DNA of 12,319 nucleotides from Myxococcales bacterium (GTDB lineage Bacteria; Myxococcota; Polyangia; Fen-1088): assembly GCA_003155465.1 (NCBI GenBank), contig PMCR01000429.1, positions 1,147 to 13,465 of the forward strand, read 5' to 3'. Below the pieces are notes generated by a model. It had not been told where the DNA came from and ran no database searches. It saw nothing but the letters and a program-made list of their open reading frames with translations. The position numbers and the translations under genes were made by a program. Positions 1 through 6,877 of this stretch are shown here, piece after piece; position 1 is the first letter of the stretch, and the number at the start of each line of letters is the position of its first letter.

Positions 1-642
1 GTGACCGGCAATTTGCGGCTGGAAGGCCAGGCCGGCAGCGGCGTGTATTGGCGCTACGAGAACTGGATCCGGCGCTGCGAGGCGCGTTTCCGCAGCGTGG
101 TGGGCATGACCGGCCCGCTCTCGGCCATTCGGCGCACTGACCTTGCACCCCTGCCCAGCAACCTGATTCTCGACGACGTGTGGATCCCCATGCGCCTGCG
201 CCTGCAAGGCCGCCGCATCCTTTTCTGCGAGGAGGCCCTGGCCTTTGACCGGGCCTTTGATGACGAACGCGAGTTTGCGCGCAAGGTGCGCACCCTGGCC
301 GGCAACTACCAGATCTTCGCCCTCATGCCGGCCCTGCTCGTCCCCTTTGTCAATCCCTCGTGGTTCGAGACTTGGTCGCACAAGATCATGCGCCTCTTCT
401 GTCCCTGGGCCCTGGCGGTGCTGTTCGGGGCCTGCGCCTTGGGCGTGTGGTACGGCGGGGTGGGGGAGTCCCCTTTGCTGGCCGCCCTACTGGCCGGGCA
501 AGTGCTCTTTTACGCAGGCGCGCTGGTGGGACCGCGGATGGGCCGAGTTGGGACCGTGGCGCGGACCTTTGTGGTGCTCAACGCTGCGGCCGTGGTGGGA
601 TTGTGGCGGTTTTTGGCGGGAGCGCAGAAGGTGACCTGGTGA
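1..642 (+). CDS. Membrane-anchored family 2 glycosyltransferase, C-terminal part (5' end outside window)
   Basis: The visible 213 residues are the second half of a processive-type or EPS-type GT2 enzyme, which transfers a sugar from a nucleotide donor on the cytoplasmic face of the inner membrane. The stretch YWRYENWIRR (16-25), the following VVGMTGPLSAIRR block (33-45) and the acidic pair D58-D59 (the usual catalytic-base region) match the C-terminal half of the GT-A fold. RKVRTLAGNYQ (94-104) sits where the acceptor-side QxxRW-like motif of this family lies. Hydrophobic segments at about 105-117, 131-153, 157-177 and 189-207 form the C-terminal membrane domain. The N-terminal half, with the first DxD region, is missing, so the gene almost certainly continues upstream of base 1; the GTG at base 1 is an internal Val codon. 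The stop overlaps the ATG of the next gene (TGATG), so the two are translationally coupled. The family is clear; the sugar specificity is unknown. Confidence 0.88.
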   Translation: MTGNLRLEGQAGSGVYWRYENWIRRCEARFRSVVGMTGPLSAIRRTDLAPLPSNLILDDVWIPMRLRLQGRRILFCEEALAFDRAFDDEREFARKVRTLAGNYQIFALMPALLVPFVNPSWFETWSHKIMRLFCPWALAVLFGACALGVWYGGVGESPLLAALLAGQVLFYAGALVGPRMGRVGTVARTFVVLNAAAVVGLWRFLAGAQKVTW

Positions 643-1787
643 TGGATGATGCTCCGCTGGTCATTGCGCATGTGCTGCCTTCGTTCGGGCTGGGCGGGCA
701 GGAGCGGGTGGCCGTGTGCCTGGCCAGCGAGCAACGGGCGAGCGGCTATCGCGCCTTGGCGGTGTCGTTGGCCTCGCTTTCCGCAGGGCCCATGGCGGAC
801 GAGTTTCGCAAGAACGGTGTCGAGGCGTTGACCGTGCCAAAACAGGGCCGCGGGCTCGACTTGAGCCTGCCCGGCCGCCTGGCGGATGTGTTTCGCAGCA
901 ACCGTGTGACCGTCGTGCATGCGCACAACCCGCAGGCCCTCATCTACGCAGCGCCGGCTGGCAGGGCGGCTGGCGCTGCGGTGGTCTACACCTGTCATGG
1001 ACAGAATTCGCTTGCAGCCGGCCGAGTGTGGCTGACCCGGCTGGCCTCGTTGTTGGTGGACGCCTATGTCGCGGTCTCGCCGCGCATCGCCGCGCGCGCC
1101 CGCACCCATCACGAGTGTCCCGAGGCCAAGCTGCTGGTCATTGACAACGGAGTGGACTTGTCCGCCTTTCGCCCCGACACGAGCGCTCGCCGCGAGGTAC
1201 GCGCCGAGTTGGGACTGCCCGAGCAGGCCTGGGTGGTGGGCACAGTGGGGCGTTTGGTGGCGGACAAGCATCCCGAATTGCTTCTGCGCGCCGCCCTGCC
1301 GCTGCTCGGCCCGGGCGCGCGCCTGGTGTTCGTGGGCGACGGACCCCTGGCCCCGACCCTGCGGGCCCTTGCCGCGGGACACCCGGCTAGCCGCTGGGTG
1401 AACTTCTTGGGTGCTCGGCAGGACGTGCCGCGCCTGCTGGCTGCGCTCGATGTGTTCGCCCTGTCCTCGCGCACTGAAGGACTTCCGCTCGCTCTCTTGG
1501 AAGCCATGTCGGTGGGTTTGCCCATCGTTGCGACGGCGGTCGGCGGTGTCCCCGACGTGGTCCGCGATGGCTTCAGCGCCCGTCTGATTCCTAGCGAAGA
1601 CGAAGCGGCGCTGCGCGAGGCGCTCGACCAACTTCGCAATGACCCGACCGCGGCTGCCGAGATGGGCCGATGCGCACAACAAGAGAGCCGACGCTTTTCC
1701 GCGGCCACCATGACCAGCCGCTACCTGGATCTCTACCACCGCTGTCGGGCAGGATCGCTTGCTCAGAAACCCTTGACCTTGGTGTAA
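642..1787 (+). CDS. Glycosyltransferase family 4 (GT-B fold)
   Basis: A 381-residue retaining glycosyltransferase of the GT4 family, expected to add one sugar from a nucleotide-sugar donor to a lipid-linked intermediate in the cytoplasm. The N-terminal domain has the glycine-rich loop FGLGGQERV (15-23) and a VVHAHNPQA strand (91-99). The donor-binding C-terminal domain begins around GTVGRLVADKH (200-210) and has FVGDGP (230-235). The EX7E motif is formed by E279 and E287 within RTEGLPLALLEAMSVGLPIVAT, followed by GGVPDVV. Length is normal for GT4. The ATG at 642 is chosen because it overlaps the previous stop and has AGAAGG at 626-631, about 10 nt upstream. The last 25 bp overlap the 3' end of the convergent polymerase gene. 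The family is certain; donor and acceptor cannot be read from the sequence. Confidence 0.95.
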   Translation: MDDAPLVIAHVLPSFGLGGQERVAVCLASEQRASGYRALAVSLASLSAGPMADEFRKNGVEALTVPKQGRGLDLSLPGRLADVFRSNRVTVVHAHNPQALIYAAPAGRAAGAAVVYTCHGQNSLAAGRVWLTRLASLLVDAYVAVSPRIAARARTHHECPEAKLLVIDNGVDLSAFRPDTSARREVRAELGLPEQAWVVGTVGRLVADKHPELLLRAALPLLGPGARLVFVGDGPLAPTLRALAAGHPASRWVNFLGARQDVPRLLAALDVFALSSRTEGLPLALLEAMSVGLPIVATAVGGVPDVVRDGFSARLIPSEDEAALREALDQLRNDPTAAAEMGRCAQQESRRFSAATMTSRYLDLYHRCRAGSLAQKPLTLV

Positions 1788-3139
1788 ACTTGCAGCCCCA
1801 CCAGCAAGACCGCCGCAATCCCGATGACCGCGCCCAAGTCGCGCCGGCCCAGGGAGAGCCTCCAGTCGGGATCGTGGCTGCGAATCGCCAACCCGTACGC
1901 GCCGGTCAAACCGAAGAACAACCAGATGACCGGATGATAGGTCAGCGACAAGAAGAAAGTCCCGGCCACCATGCCACACAAGGCCGCCAGCAGGCCGCGC
2001 CCCCACAGATAGGCGACCGCCGCCTGGGGGACTTGTCGGTAGCGTCGCATGCCGGTCAGCACGACCTTGAACGCCACGTAGTAGAGCCCGACAAACAGCA
2101 AGAGCCCGACGGTGCCCATCTCGGCAGCCGCGAGCACGAAGCTATTGTGAGCGGTGATGTAGTGGTGCTCGGGGAATTGGCCCTGGCCCACGCCCCACAA
2201 GGGCGATTCCCGCCAAAGGCGCAGTCCAACCGCCCATGCCTCCAGTCGTTCCTGGCTCGAAGCGCTGGCCTCACCGGTCGAACGCCCGCCGAGGATGAGC
2301 GCCGGCGCGGCCAGGACCGCGCCCAGCGCGATGCCCTTCCAGCCGAAACGAACCGCGAAGTAGGCCACGGCAACCGCCACAATCACCACCTGTCCGGTTC
2401 GCGACGCGGTGAAGATTATGCAGGTGACGCCCAGCCCAACGATCGCGACCATCATCAACGTGGTGAAGAGCGAGCGCCGGCGAGCCCACAGGGTGAGTGC
2501 GAGTGGCAGTCCCAGCCCGATGGCCAGCGCGAAATCGTTGGGATCTTGCAGAATGCCGCGGTAGCGGACGCGACTGCCGCCGATGGAGGTGGTTCCGGCA
2601 AGGCCGGCCTTCTCGCAGAGGTACTCAAACCCGGGCTCGCCCCCTTGGGCGCATTCGTTGGGCCCGGTACAGGGGCGGTCTTCGGGCACGCCGGCCATCT
2701 CGTCCGCAGCTGGCCCGGGCTCGACGCGGATGCACTGCAGAGGGGCCTGCGCCTGCACCAGACCCATGATCGACAGGGCCAGAACGACCGCCACGATCAG
2801 CCAAGAGACGCTTTCCAGGGCACGGAAGGTCTGGGCGGAATGGGCCACCAAAAAGTAGAGCGCGGGCGACACGATCAGGGCCGCCGCCACCTGACCAACC
2901 GAAGCGGCAGCGCCCAGCGTGGTCGCGACCAGAGCCCACAGGTACAGCGTAACTGCCAGCAGTGCGTGGGGAGCTGGCCGGAGGCGCGCAAGGCGCAGCC
3001 GCAGATCGAGCACCAGCCCCAGCAGGGTGACGGCAAAAAGAATGGGAATGCAAGGAACTCGACCCAGAAAGGGGAAGACCTCGTGAGGCCTCAAGTAGAC
3101 AAATGCAATCAGAGTGAGAATTCCTGGCAGGGCAAACAT
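1763..3139 (-). CDS. O-antigen ligase / Wzy-type polymerase family membrane protein
   Basis: A 458-residue multipass inner-membrane protein resembling the WaaL/Wzy superfamily, which joins lipid-linked oligosaccharides to each other or to an acceptor on the periplasmic side. There are about ten hydrophobic segments. YLRPHEVFP near the N-terminus (15-23) is typical of many family members. The family signatures are GILQDPNDFA (195-204), SRTGQ (246-250), the loop with RLEAWAVGLRLW ... SPLWGVGQGQF (298-322), and above all TAHNSFV (329-335), whose His-Asn is the usual Wzy_C motif. Residues about 133-190 form an unusually large hydrophilic loop with four cysteines (136, 157, 163, 175), which could form disulfides in the periplasm. 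The gene stands alone on the minus strand between plus-strand genes. Polymerase and ligase cannot be told apart by sequence; with an OPX gene next door, polymerase is somewhat more likely. Confidence 0.9.
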   Translation of the reverse strand: MFALPGILTLIAFVYLRPHEVFPFLGRVPCIPILFAVTLLGLVLDLRLRLARLRPAPHALLAVTLYLWALVATTLGAAASVGQVAAALIVSPALYFLVAHSAQTFRALESVSWLIVAVVLALSIMGLVQAQAPLQCIRVEPGPAADEMAGVPEDRPCTGPNECAQGGEPGFEYLCEKAGLAGTTSIGGSRVRYRGILQDPNDFALAIGLGLPLALTLWARRRSLFTTLMMVAIVGLGVTCIIFTASRTGQVVIVAVAVAYFAVRFGWKGIALGAVLAAPALILGGRSTGEASASSQERLEAWAVGLRLWRESPLWGVGQGQFPEHHYITAHNSFVLAAAEMGTVGLLLFVGLYYVAFKVVLTGMRRYRQVPQAAVAYLWGRGLLAALCGMVAGTFFLSLTYHPVIWLFFGLTGAYGLAIRSHDPDWRLSLGRRDLGAVIGIAAVLLVGLQVYTKVKGF

Positions 3140-3154
3140 GGCTATCCCGCCCGC

Positions 3155-3778
3155 GTGGTTTCGATTGTGGCCAATATCTTGGGCCGGAAAGGAATCCGGT
3201 TCATTGGTGCCCTGTGCCTTGCGCTCTCTGTACTGGGATGCGGGACGTCCCTGCCTAGTTTCGACTATAGCAGGGAACCGGATCCGCGGCAGTCGGAGTT
3301 CGTGGTGGGCGCCTCCGACGTTCTGCGGATTAACGTCTGGAAGACGCCGGATCTCTCGGTGGAAGTCACCGTGCGGCCGGATGGCACCATAACCCTACCC
3401 CTGATCGGCGACGTGACGGCTTCCGGCCGCACCCCCAGTGCGCTGCGCGACGAGATTAGGCACAAACTCACCGCTTTTCTGCGCGACGACAACCCGGTCG
3501 AAGTCATTGTGGGGACGGTCAACAGCTACCGCTTCACCGTGGCCGGCAACGTGGAGAAATCCGGCATGTTCACCACCAAGCACTTCGTCACGGTCACCGA
3601 GGCCGTCGCCCTGGCCGGGGGCCCAAACCGGTATGCCGACTTGGACAAGGTGCTCATCCTCCGCCAGAGCCCGACCGGCGCACGTTCGATTCCTGTCAAT
3701 ATCAAGGAAATCTACTCGGGCCGCCACCCCGAGATGGACGTGGTCATATTGAAGGAGGATCGGATCTTCGTGCCGTAG
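3155..3778 (+). CDS. Short polysaccharide export (OPX/Wza-type) lipoprotein
   Basis: A periplasmic protein of about 207 residues that carries polysaccharide toward or through the outer membrane. The N-terminus has a basic stretch (RKGIR) followed by a hydrophobic run ending in SVLGC, a plausible lipobox with Cys29 as the lipidated residue. A Poly_export domain follows (about 48-120) with FVVGASDVLRINVW, the hallmark RPDGTITLPLIGDV (74-87), and a helix with SALRDEIRHKL. An SLBB domain (about 125-170) contains RFTVAGNVEKSG and the TVTEAVALAGG helix. It ends at about residue 207, lacking the extra SLBB repeats and the C-terminal membrane-spanning helix of E. coli Wza (about 380 aa). The start is uncertain: GTG 3155, GTG 3167 and TTG 3179 all keep the signal peptide and none has a good ribosome binding site. 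No chain-length regulator (Wzc) gene adjoins it, which is unusual. Confidence 0.88.
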   Translation: MVSIVANILGRKGIRFIGALCLALSVLGCGTSLPSFDYSREPDPRQSEFVVGASDVLRINVWKTPDLSVEVTVRPDGTITLPLIGDVTASGRTPSALRDEIRHKLTAFLRDDNPVEVIVGTVNSYRFTVAGNVEKSGMFTTKHFVTVTEAVALAGGPNRYADLDKVLILRQSPTGARSIPVNIKEIYSGRHPEMDVVILKEDRIFVP

Positions 3779-3836
3779 TTGGCGGGCAGCCCGGCCGCTC
3801 AACCAGCTTCGAACTTGCGAGAGGCGGTACCAGCAC

Positions 3837-5540
3837 TCATCTCTGTCCGTCAATGACCTCAAGGTCACCGCACACGGCGTAGGTATGTACGCCGCGCATG
3901 CCCGGCCAGGCCTCAGGGTCGATCGCTCGAACCAGTCGTTCTTGATAGCCGCGCGTGTCGAGGCGGGTGATCTCGTGGAAATTCAATCTGTGCCCGTAGT
4001 AGGGCGCGCAGTCCTGACTGGGGCGGAAGAGCTTGCCGTTGTGGGACACAATCGCGCCCGCCGAGCGCGCGTAGCGCACGTCGAGTGAAAGCGGACTCGA
4101 CGGATGCATGGTCCACTCGCCATCCAGCCGGTCGGCATGGAACAGCAGGAGATGGTAGCTGGCCTCAGCGGGCTCGATTGCAGTGACGAAGAGCCAGATG
4201 CGCCCCTCAAAGACAAGAGGCGTACTGTCAACCGCCCGGATGGGCAGCAAATTGCGCACCTTAACCCACGAGTGGGGGAAATTCACCGCGTGATACAGCT
4301 CGACACACCCGCTCCCCGCGGTTTCGGGGATCATGAACATCTCGCCTTCAGCCTCGAACACCGCCGGATACGACACGTGGTATGGCCGGCTAAGCACGCG
4401 CACCGACTCCGACAGCTCACCGTTGGGCAGCACTTCCATGCAGGCCAGCGCCCCTTTGCCTTCACAGAAGCTCAGCTCCTCACAGAACAGCCAGAGCCGG
4501 CCCTGGCGGCGCCACAGGAAAGGATCGGCGAAGTACCCTCCCTGCGGCGGCAAGATCCAACGAAAAGTCCCCAACCCCTCGGCCGATGCGTTCTCGATCA
4601 GATTGCGCGGGGAAGCAGTCCGCAGGGCGATCCGCCAGTGGAAAGTCGAAGGCGGCCGGCGCACCAGATTGACCACACGGCGAGCGATCCGCGGGGCCAG
4701 AAACTTCACGATGTCGCGGTTGCGCGGATTGTCGCACCTGTCGGGCGCTGCAAGGCTCGCCGGCGGCACGGCCACCAGGTCCTGCGCGAACTTGTCCCAG
4801 CCGCGCTCATGCAGCTCGTGCAGCTTGCAAATGACGAAGGTCAGGGCGGTCAACGTGGGTCGCACACAGTTCTTGCTGCGGAAAAGGCTGTGCTCGGTGG
4901 CGACCAGCGCTTGGATGAGCATATGCACGCCGCCTGACGGCCCCCCGTGCATGAGCAAGGCCGCACTGGAGAGCAGCCGCCCGTCGCGCACCTCGCAGAA
5001 ACAGGGCGTGGGCGAGCGCGGCTCGGTCGGCTCTCCCAGGTGAATTGACCACACCCCGAAACGGGCCAGCGGACACAAGGCATCGGGCACCGGGCCGGGC
5101 GCACAATGCAGAATGACGTCGGGCTTCAGCCCCTGCAAGGCGGCGATGGTGCTGGCGGGAAAGGCCAGCGCCCCGAACTGATCGGCGCGTTCCGCGGGCA
5201 GGTTGGGAATACGCGCAAACACGTCCGAGCAATCCACCGGCGCGATAAGCGCCCGGACATCGGGATAGACCCGGCGGTCCCAGGCCTCGAGGACGCGGAA
5301 AGAAAGCTGGTGCAGCAGCACCGGCGTGACTTCGGGCTGCAACGATTCGAGTGATTGGCTCGCGTCGTGCGGCGTCCCGGCCACAATCGCCGCGACCAGG
5401 GTCGCGAAGTTCGATAGTTCGATGTGCTGCAAGGCCGCCGACTCGGGTCGGCCTAGCCGCGGGCCGTCGGCCACGGCCACAATGCGCAGTTTTGGCGCGT
5501 CGGCAAGCGATCGCAGGAAGAGAGTTTCCAGGCCAGCCAC
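3837..5540 (-). CDS. Formyltransferase-like domain fused to GINT1 N-terminal-type beta-propeller-like domain
   Basis: A protein of about 567 residues with two recognisable halves. Residues about 17-260 resemble the formyltransferase N-terminal fold: a strand at LRIVAVADG, then LKPDVILHCAPG (138-149) and GVWSIHLGE (162-170), aligned with the 'GVWSFHHG' loop seen in relatives of Met-tRNA formyltransferase. Residues about 325-565 hold five similar blade-like repeats: ADPFLW...GRLWLFCEE (338-355), SYPAVFEAEGEMFMIPET (390-407), DSTPLVFEGRIWLFVT (438-453), ARSAGAIVSHNGKLFRPSQD (491-510) and GVHTYAVCGDLEVIDG (550-565). This resembles the N-terminal domain of glucosamine inositolphosphorylceramide transferase and the five-bladed GH43/GH32-like propellers. 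I chose GTG 5540 because it lies 4 nt after the upstream stop; an in-frame ATG at 5630 would give an 86-bp overlap and a low-complexity N-terminus. A role in sugar N-formylation or glycan modification is inference. Confidence 0.82.
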   Translation of the reverse strand: MAGLETLFLRSLADAPKLRIVAVADGPRLGRPESAALQHIELSNFATLVAAIVAGTPHDASQSLESLQPEVTPVLLHQLSFRVLEAWDRRVYPDVRALIAPVDCSDVFARIPNLPAERADQFGALAFPASTIAALQGLKPDVILHCAPGPVPDALCPLARFGVWSIHLGEPTEPRSPTPCFCEVRDGRLLSSAALLMHGGPSGGVHMLIQALVATEHSLFRSKNCVRPTLTALTFVICKLHELHERGWDKFAQDLVAVPPASLAAPDRCDNPRNRDIVKFLAPRIARRVVNLVRRPPSTFHWRIALRTASPRNLIENASAEGLGTFRWILPPQGGYFADPFLWRRQGRLWLFCEELSFCEGKGALACMEVLPNGELSESVRVLSRPYHVSYPAVFEAEGEMFMIPETAGSGCVELYHAVNFPHSWVKVRNLLPIRAVDSTPLVFEGRIWLFVTAIEPAEASYHLLLFHADRLDGEWTMHPSSPLSLDVRYARSAGAIVSHNGKLFRPSQDCAPYYGHRLNFHEITRLDTRGYQERLVRAIDPEAWPGMRGVHTYAVCGDLEVIDGQR

Positions 5541-5544
5541 GGCG

Positions 5545-6654
5545 TCATCCAGCTGCCGGCGGGGGGGGCAAGCGGTAGTTGCGGTACTGCGCAGGATTGC
5601 CCGCGCGCCCCTCCATGGCGGCCACCGCAATGTTGTACATCTCGCGTGCTGTCACGTAGTGCAAGACCCAGTTCTCCCCGTCGTTGAAGATCTCGGTCAG
5701 TGCCCGGTGCAGTTCTCGCCCGCCCTGCCCCAACAGGGAAGCCGCCTCGTGCTCAGGCGCGCCATGTGTGTGGACCTTGACGAAGACCCATTCGGGCCGA
5801 CCCGCGACGTGAATATTCTCGTCCACCCAACTGCGCACGCGCGCCGGGGTGGCAGGATCTTTGGCGGTGATGCAAGCGTTCTCGATGCGCAGGGGCATGC
5901 GCGTAGCGCGCACATGGAGAGCCAGCGGGCCCTGGATCATCAGGATGCGGTCCTCGCGCATGTGGCCCACGCGTGCCGGCTCGCCTTGCTCATAGGCGCG
6001 GGCACGGCGCAAATCGCCCGTGGGCCAGTAGATGGAGTTGACAATGTTGGGCTGGGTTTCATCAGGCGCAGAAGGGAAGGTAAAGTCGGCGTAGCACCCG
6101 GTCTGGAAAAGCAGAGGGATCTCATCGTCCACGCCGCACAAACGGCGGTCACGCCGCCCATTAGCCAAGGTCCAATTCCCGTGGATGAAGGCGTAGCGAG
6201 GGCGGCCGTCGGGGTCCCGGGCCAGATGCCCGTGCTCGGCGAACAAGCGCAGCGACTGTTCCAACTTGGCGCGCAGGGTTTCCCGCGTGTCCCCATCGTG
6301 GTGCAGGTGCATCTCGACCTCGCCCAGCCCCGCGCCAAGCAGCTTGGCGAGGGAATCGAGAAGCTCGGGCCGGTACTGCTCGCCCGGGAAGAAGAAAGTG
6401 TGTCGCGGGGGCAGCCCGTCGGAGTCTCGATAGTTGCGCGCCAGCGCCGGGTAGCCATCGGCCCATGTCTGCATGCGCGTGCAGCTCTGGGCGGCGTCGA
6501 CGCCATTCCACAGCGGCTCATGATGGTCGCAGAAGGCGAACAGCAGGTGGCGCTTATCCCGAAACCGGCTCGCCCACGCGCGGCCGATCCGATGCCTAAC
6601 CCAGCCGCGAATCCAGGTGTGCAGGTTCCTCTCCCAACTCATGTCCAGGGGCAT
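5545..6654 (-). CDS. Divergent polysaccharide deacetylase-like protein
   Basis: A 369-residue protein without a clear signal peptide or membrane span. The pattern suggests a distant carbohydrate esterase 4 (NodB) relative: an early strand ending in FCDHHEP (41-47) in place of the usual TFDDG, HTFFFPGEQ (85-93) where family members have a 'ATFFV' strand, and EVEMHLHHDGD (112-122) in place of the metal-binding H-(S/T)-xx-H motif. Later conserved-looking blocks are FIHGNW (156-161), CGVDDEIPLLFQTGCYADFT (173-192) and KVHTHG (293-298). The possible metal ligands are D43, H44, H116, H118 and H119. It sits between the degenerate kinase-like gene and the formyltransferase/propeller gene, 4 nt from the latter, so it belongs to that leftward unit. 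Its last residues are encoded by a run of eight C. An ATG at 6642 is an alternative start. The gene is sure; the enzymatic role is a moderate inference. Confidence 0.82.
   Translation of the reverse strand: MPLDMSWERNLHTWIRGWVRHRIGRAWASRFRDKRHLLFAFCDHHEPLWNGVDAAQSCTRMQTWADGYPALARNYRDSDGLPPRHTFFFPGEQYRPELLDSLAKLLGAGLGEVEMHLHHDGDTRETLRAKLEQSLRLFAEHGHLARDPDGRPRYAFIHGNWTLANGRRDRRLCGVDDEIPLLFQTGCYADFTFPSAPDETQPNIVNSIYWPTGDLRRARAYEQGEPARVGHMREDRILMIQGPLALHVRATRMPLRIENACITAKDPATPARVRSWVDENIHVAGRPEWVFVKVHTHGAPEHEAASLLGQGGRELHRALTEIFNDGENWVLHYVTAREMYNIAVAAMEGRAGNPAQYRNYRLPPPPAAG
5561..5568. repeat. Homopolymer G8 (C8 on the coding strand)
   Basis: Eight consecutive G on the plus strand read as C8 in the minus-strand deacetylase-like gene, encoding its Pro-rich tail (LPPPPAAG). 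The tract lies 14 nt before that gene's stop and about 20 nt before the GTG of the next gene. A one-base slip would shift the tail into another frame and alter the coupling of the two genes. It could be a hypermutable tract or a sequencing weak point. Confidence 0.75.
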
Positions 6655-6877
6655 TTGGGAACAAGGATAGCAAACCGGGCCAGGTTGGCCCTAGTCCCGC
6701 GATGGCCCCGGAAGGTTGTCGACCTAGTCGTGGCCAGAGTCAGCACGGTTGGCCCCGACCGCGTCTCGCAGGCTCGTAGCTGGTTGGGGCAGGGCCGAGG
6801 GGCGGAGCCGGTGGTCGGCGAGGGCGCATGCACCAGGGCGACATGAAGCCTCCCCGCGTTCGCGTGTTGGGCCTATC
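6655..6877. other. 223-bp gap between minus-strand genes, with a small inverted repeat
   Basis: I see no convincing gene here on either strand. The segment separates the kinase-like gene (ends 6878) from the deacetylase-like gene (starts 6654), so the latter may have its own promoter. On the minus strand TATCCT occurs about 10 nt before the ATG but I see no matching -35 box. A perfect 6-bp inverted repeat GGGCCA-GGT-TGGCCC lies at 6677-6691, some 23 bp upstream of the ATG, and could be a small operator or leader hairpin. Confidence 0.4.

Noticed and set aside
510..2006. 498-residue minus-strand open frame
   Set aside because: It is antisense to the clear GT4 gene and has the His/Arg/Gly-rich composition usual for shadow frames in high-GC DNA.
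1670..3154. Long plus-strand open frame upstream of and in frame with the OPX gene
   Set aside because: It runs antisense to the polymerase gene, whose membrane segments and TAHNSFV motif are convincing. The extension is Gln/Arg/Gly/His-rich low-complexity sequence with no domain.
3779..3836. Bidirectional terminator between the convergent OPX and formyltransferase genes
   Set aside because: Only a 4-bp CGGG/CCCG stem with a 3-nt loop is present and no T run on either strand, so I do not call a terminator.
4104..4937. 277-residue plus-strand open frame
   Set aside because: It is antisense to the propeller half of the formyltransferase fusion and its sequence shows no fold-like pattern.
5326..6846. 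506-residue plus-strand open frame
   Set aside because: It is opposite the deacetylase-like gene, with no recognisable motifs, and it crosses the junction of two real genes.
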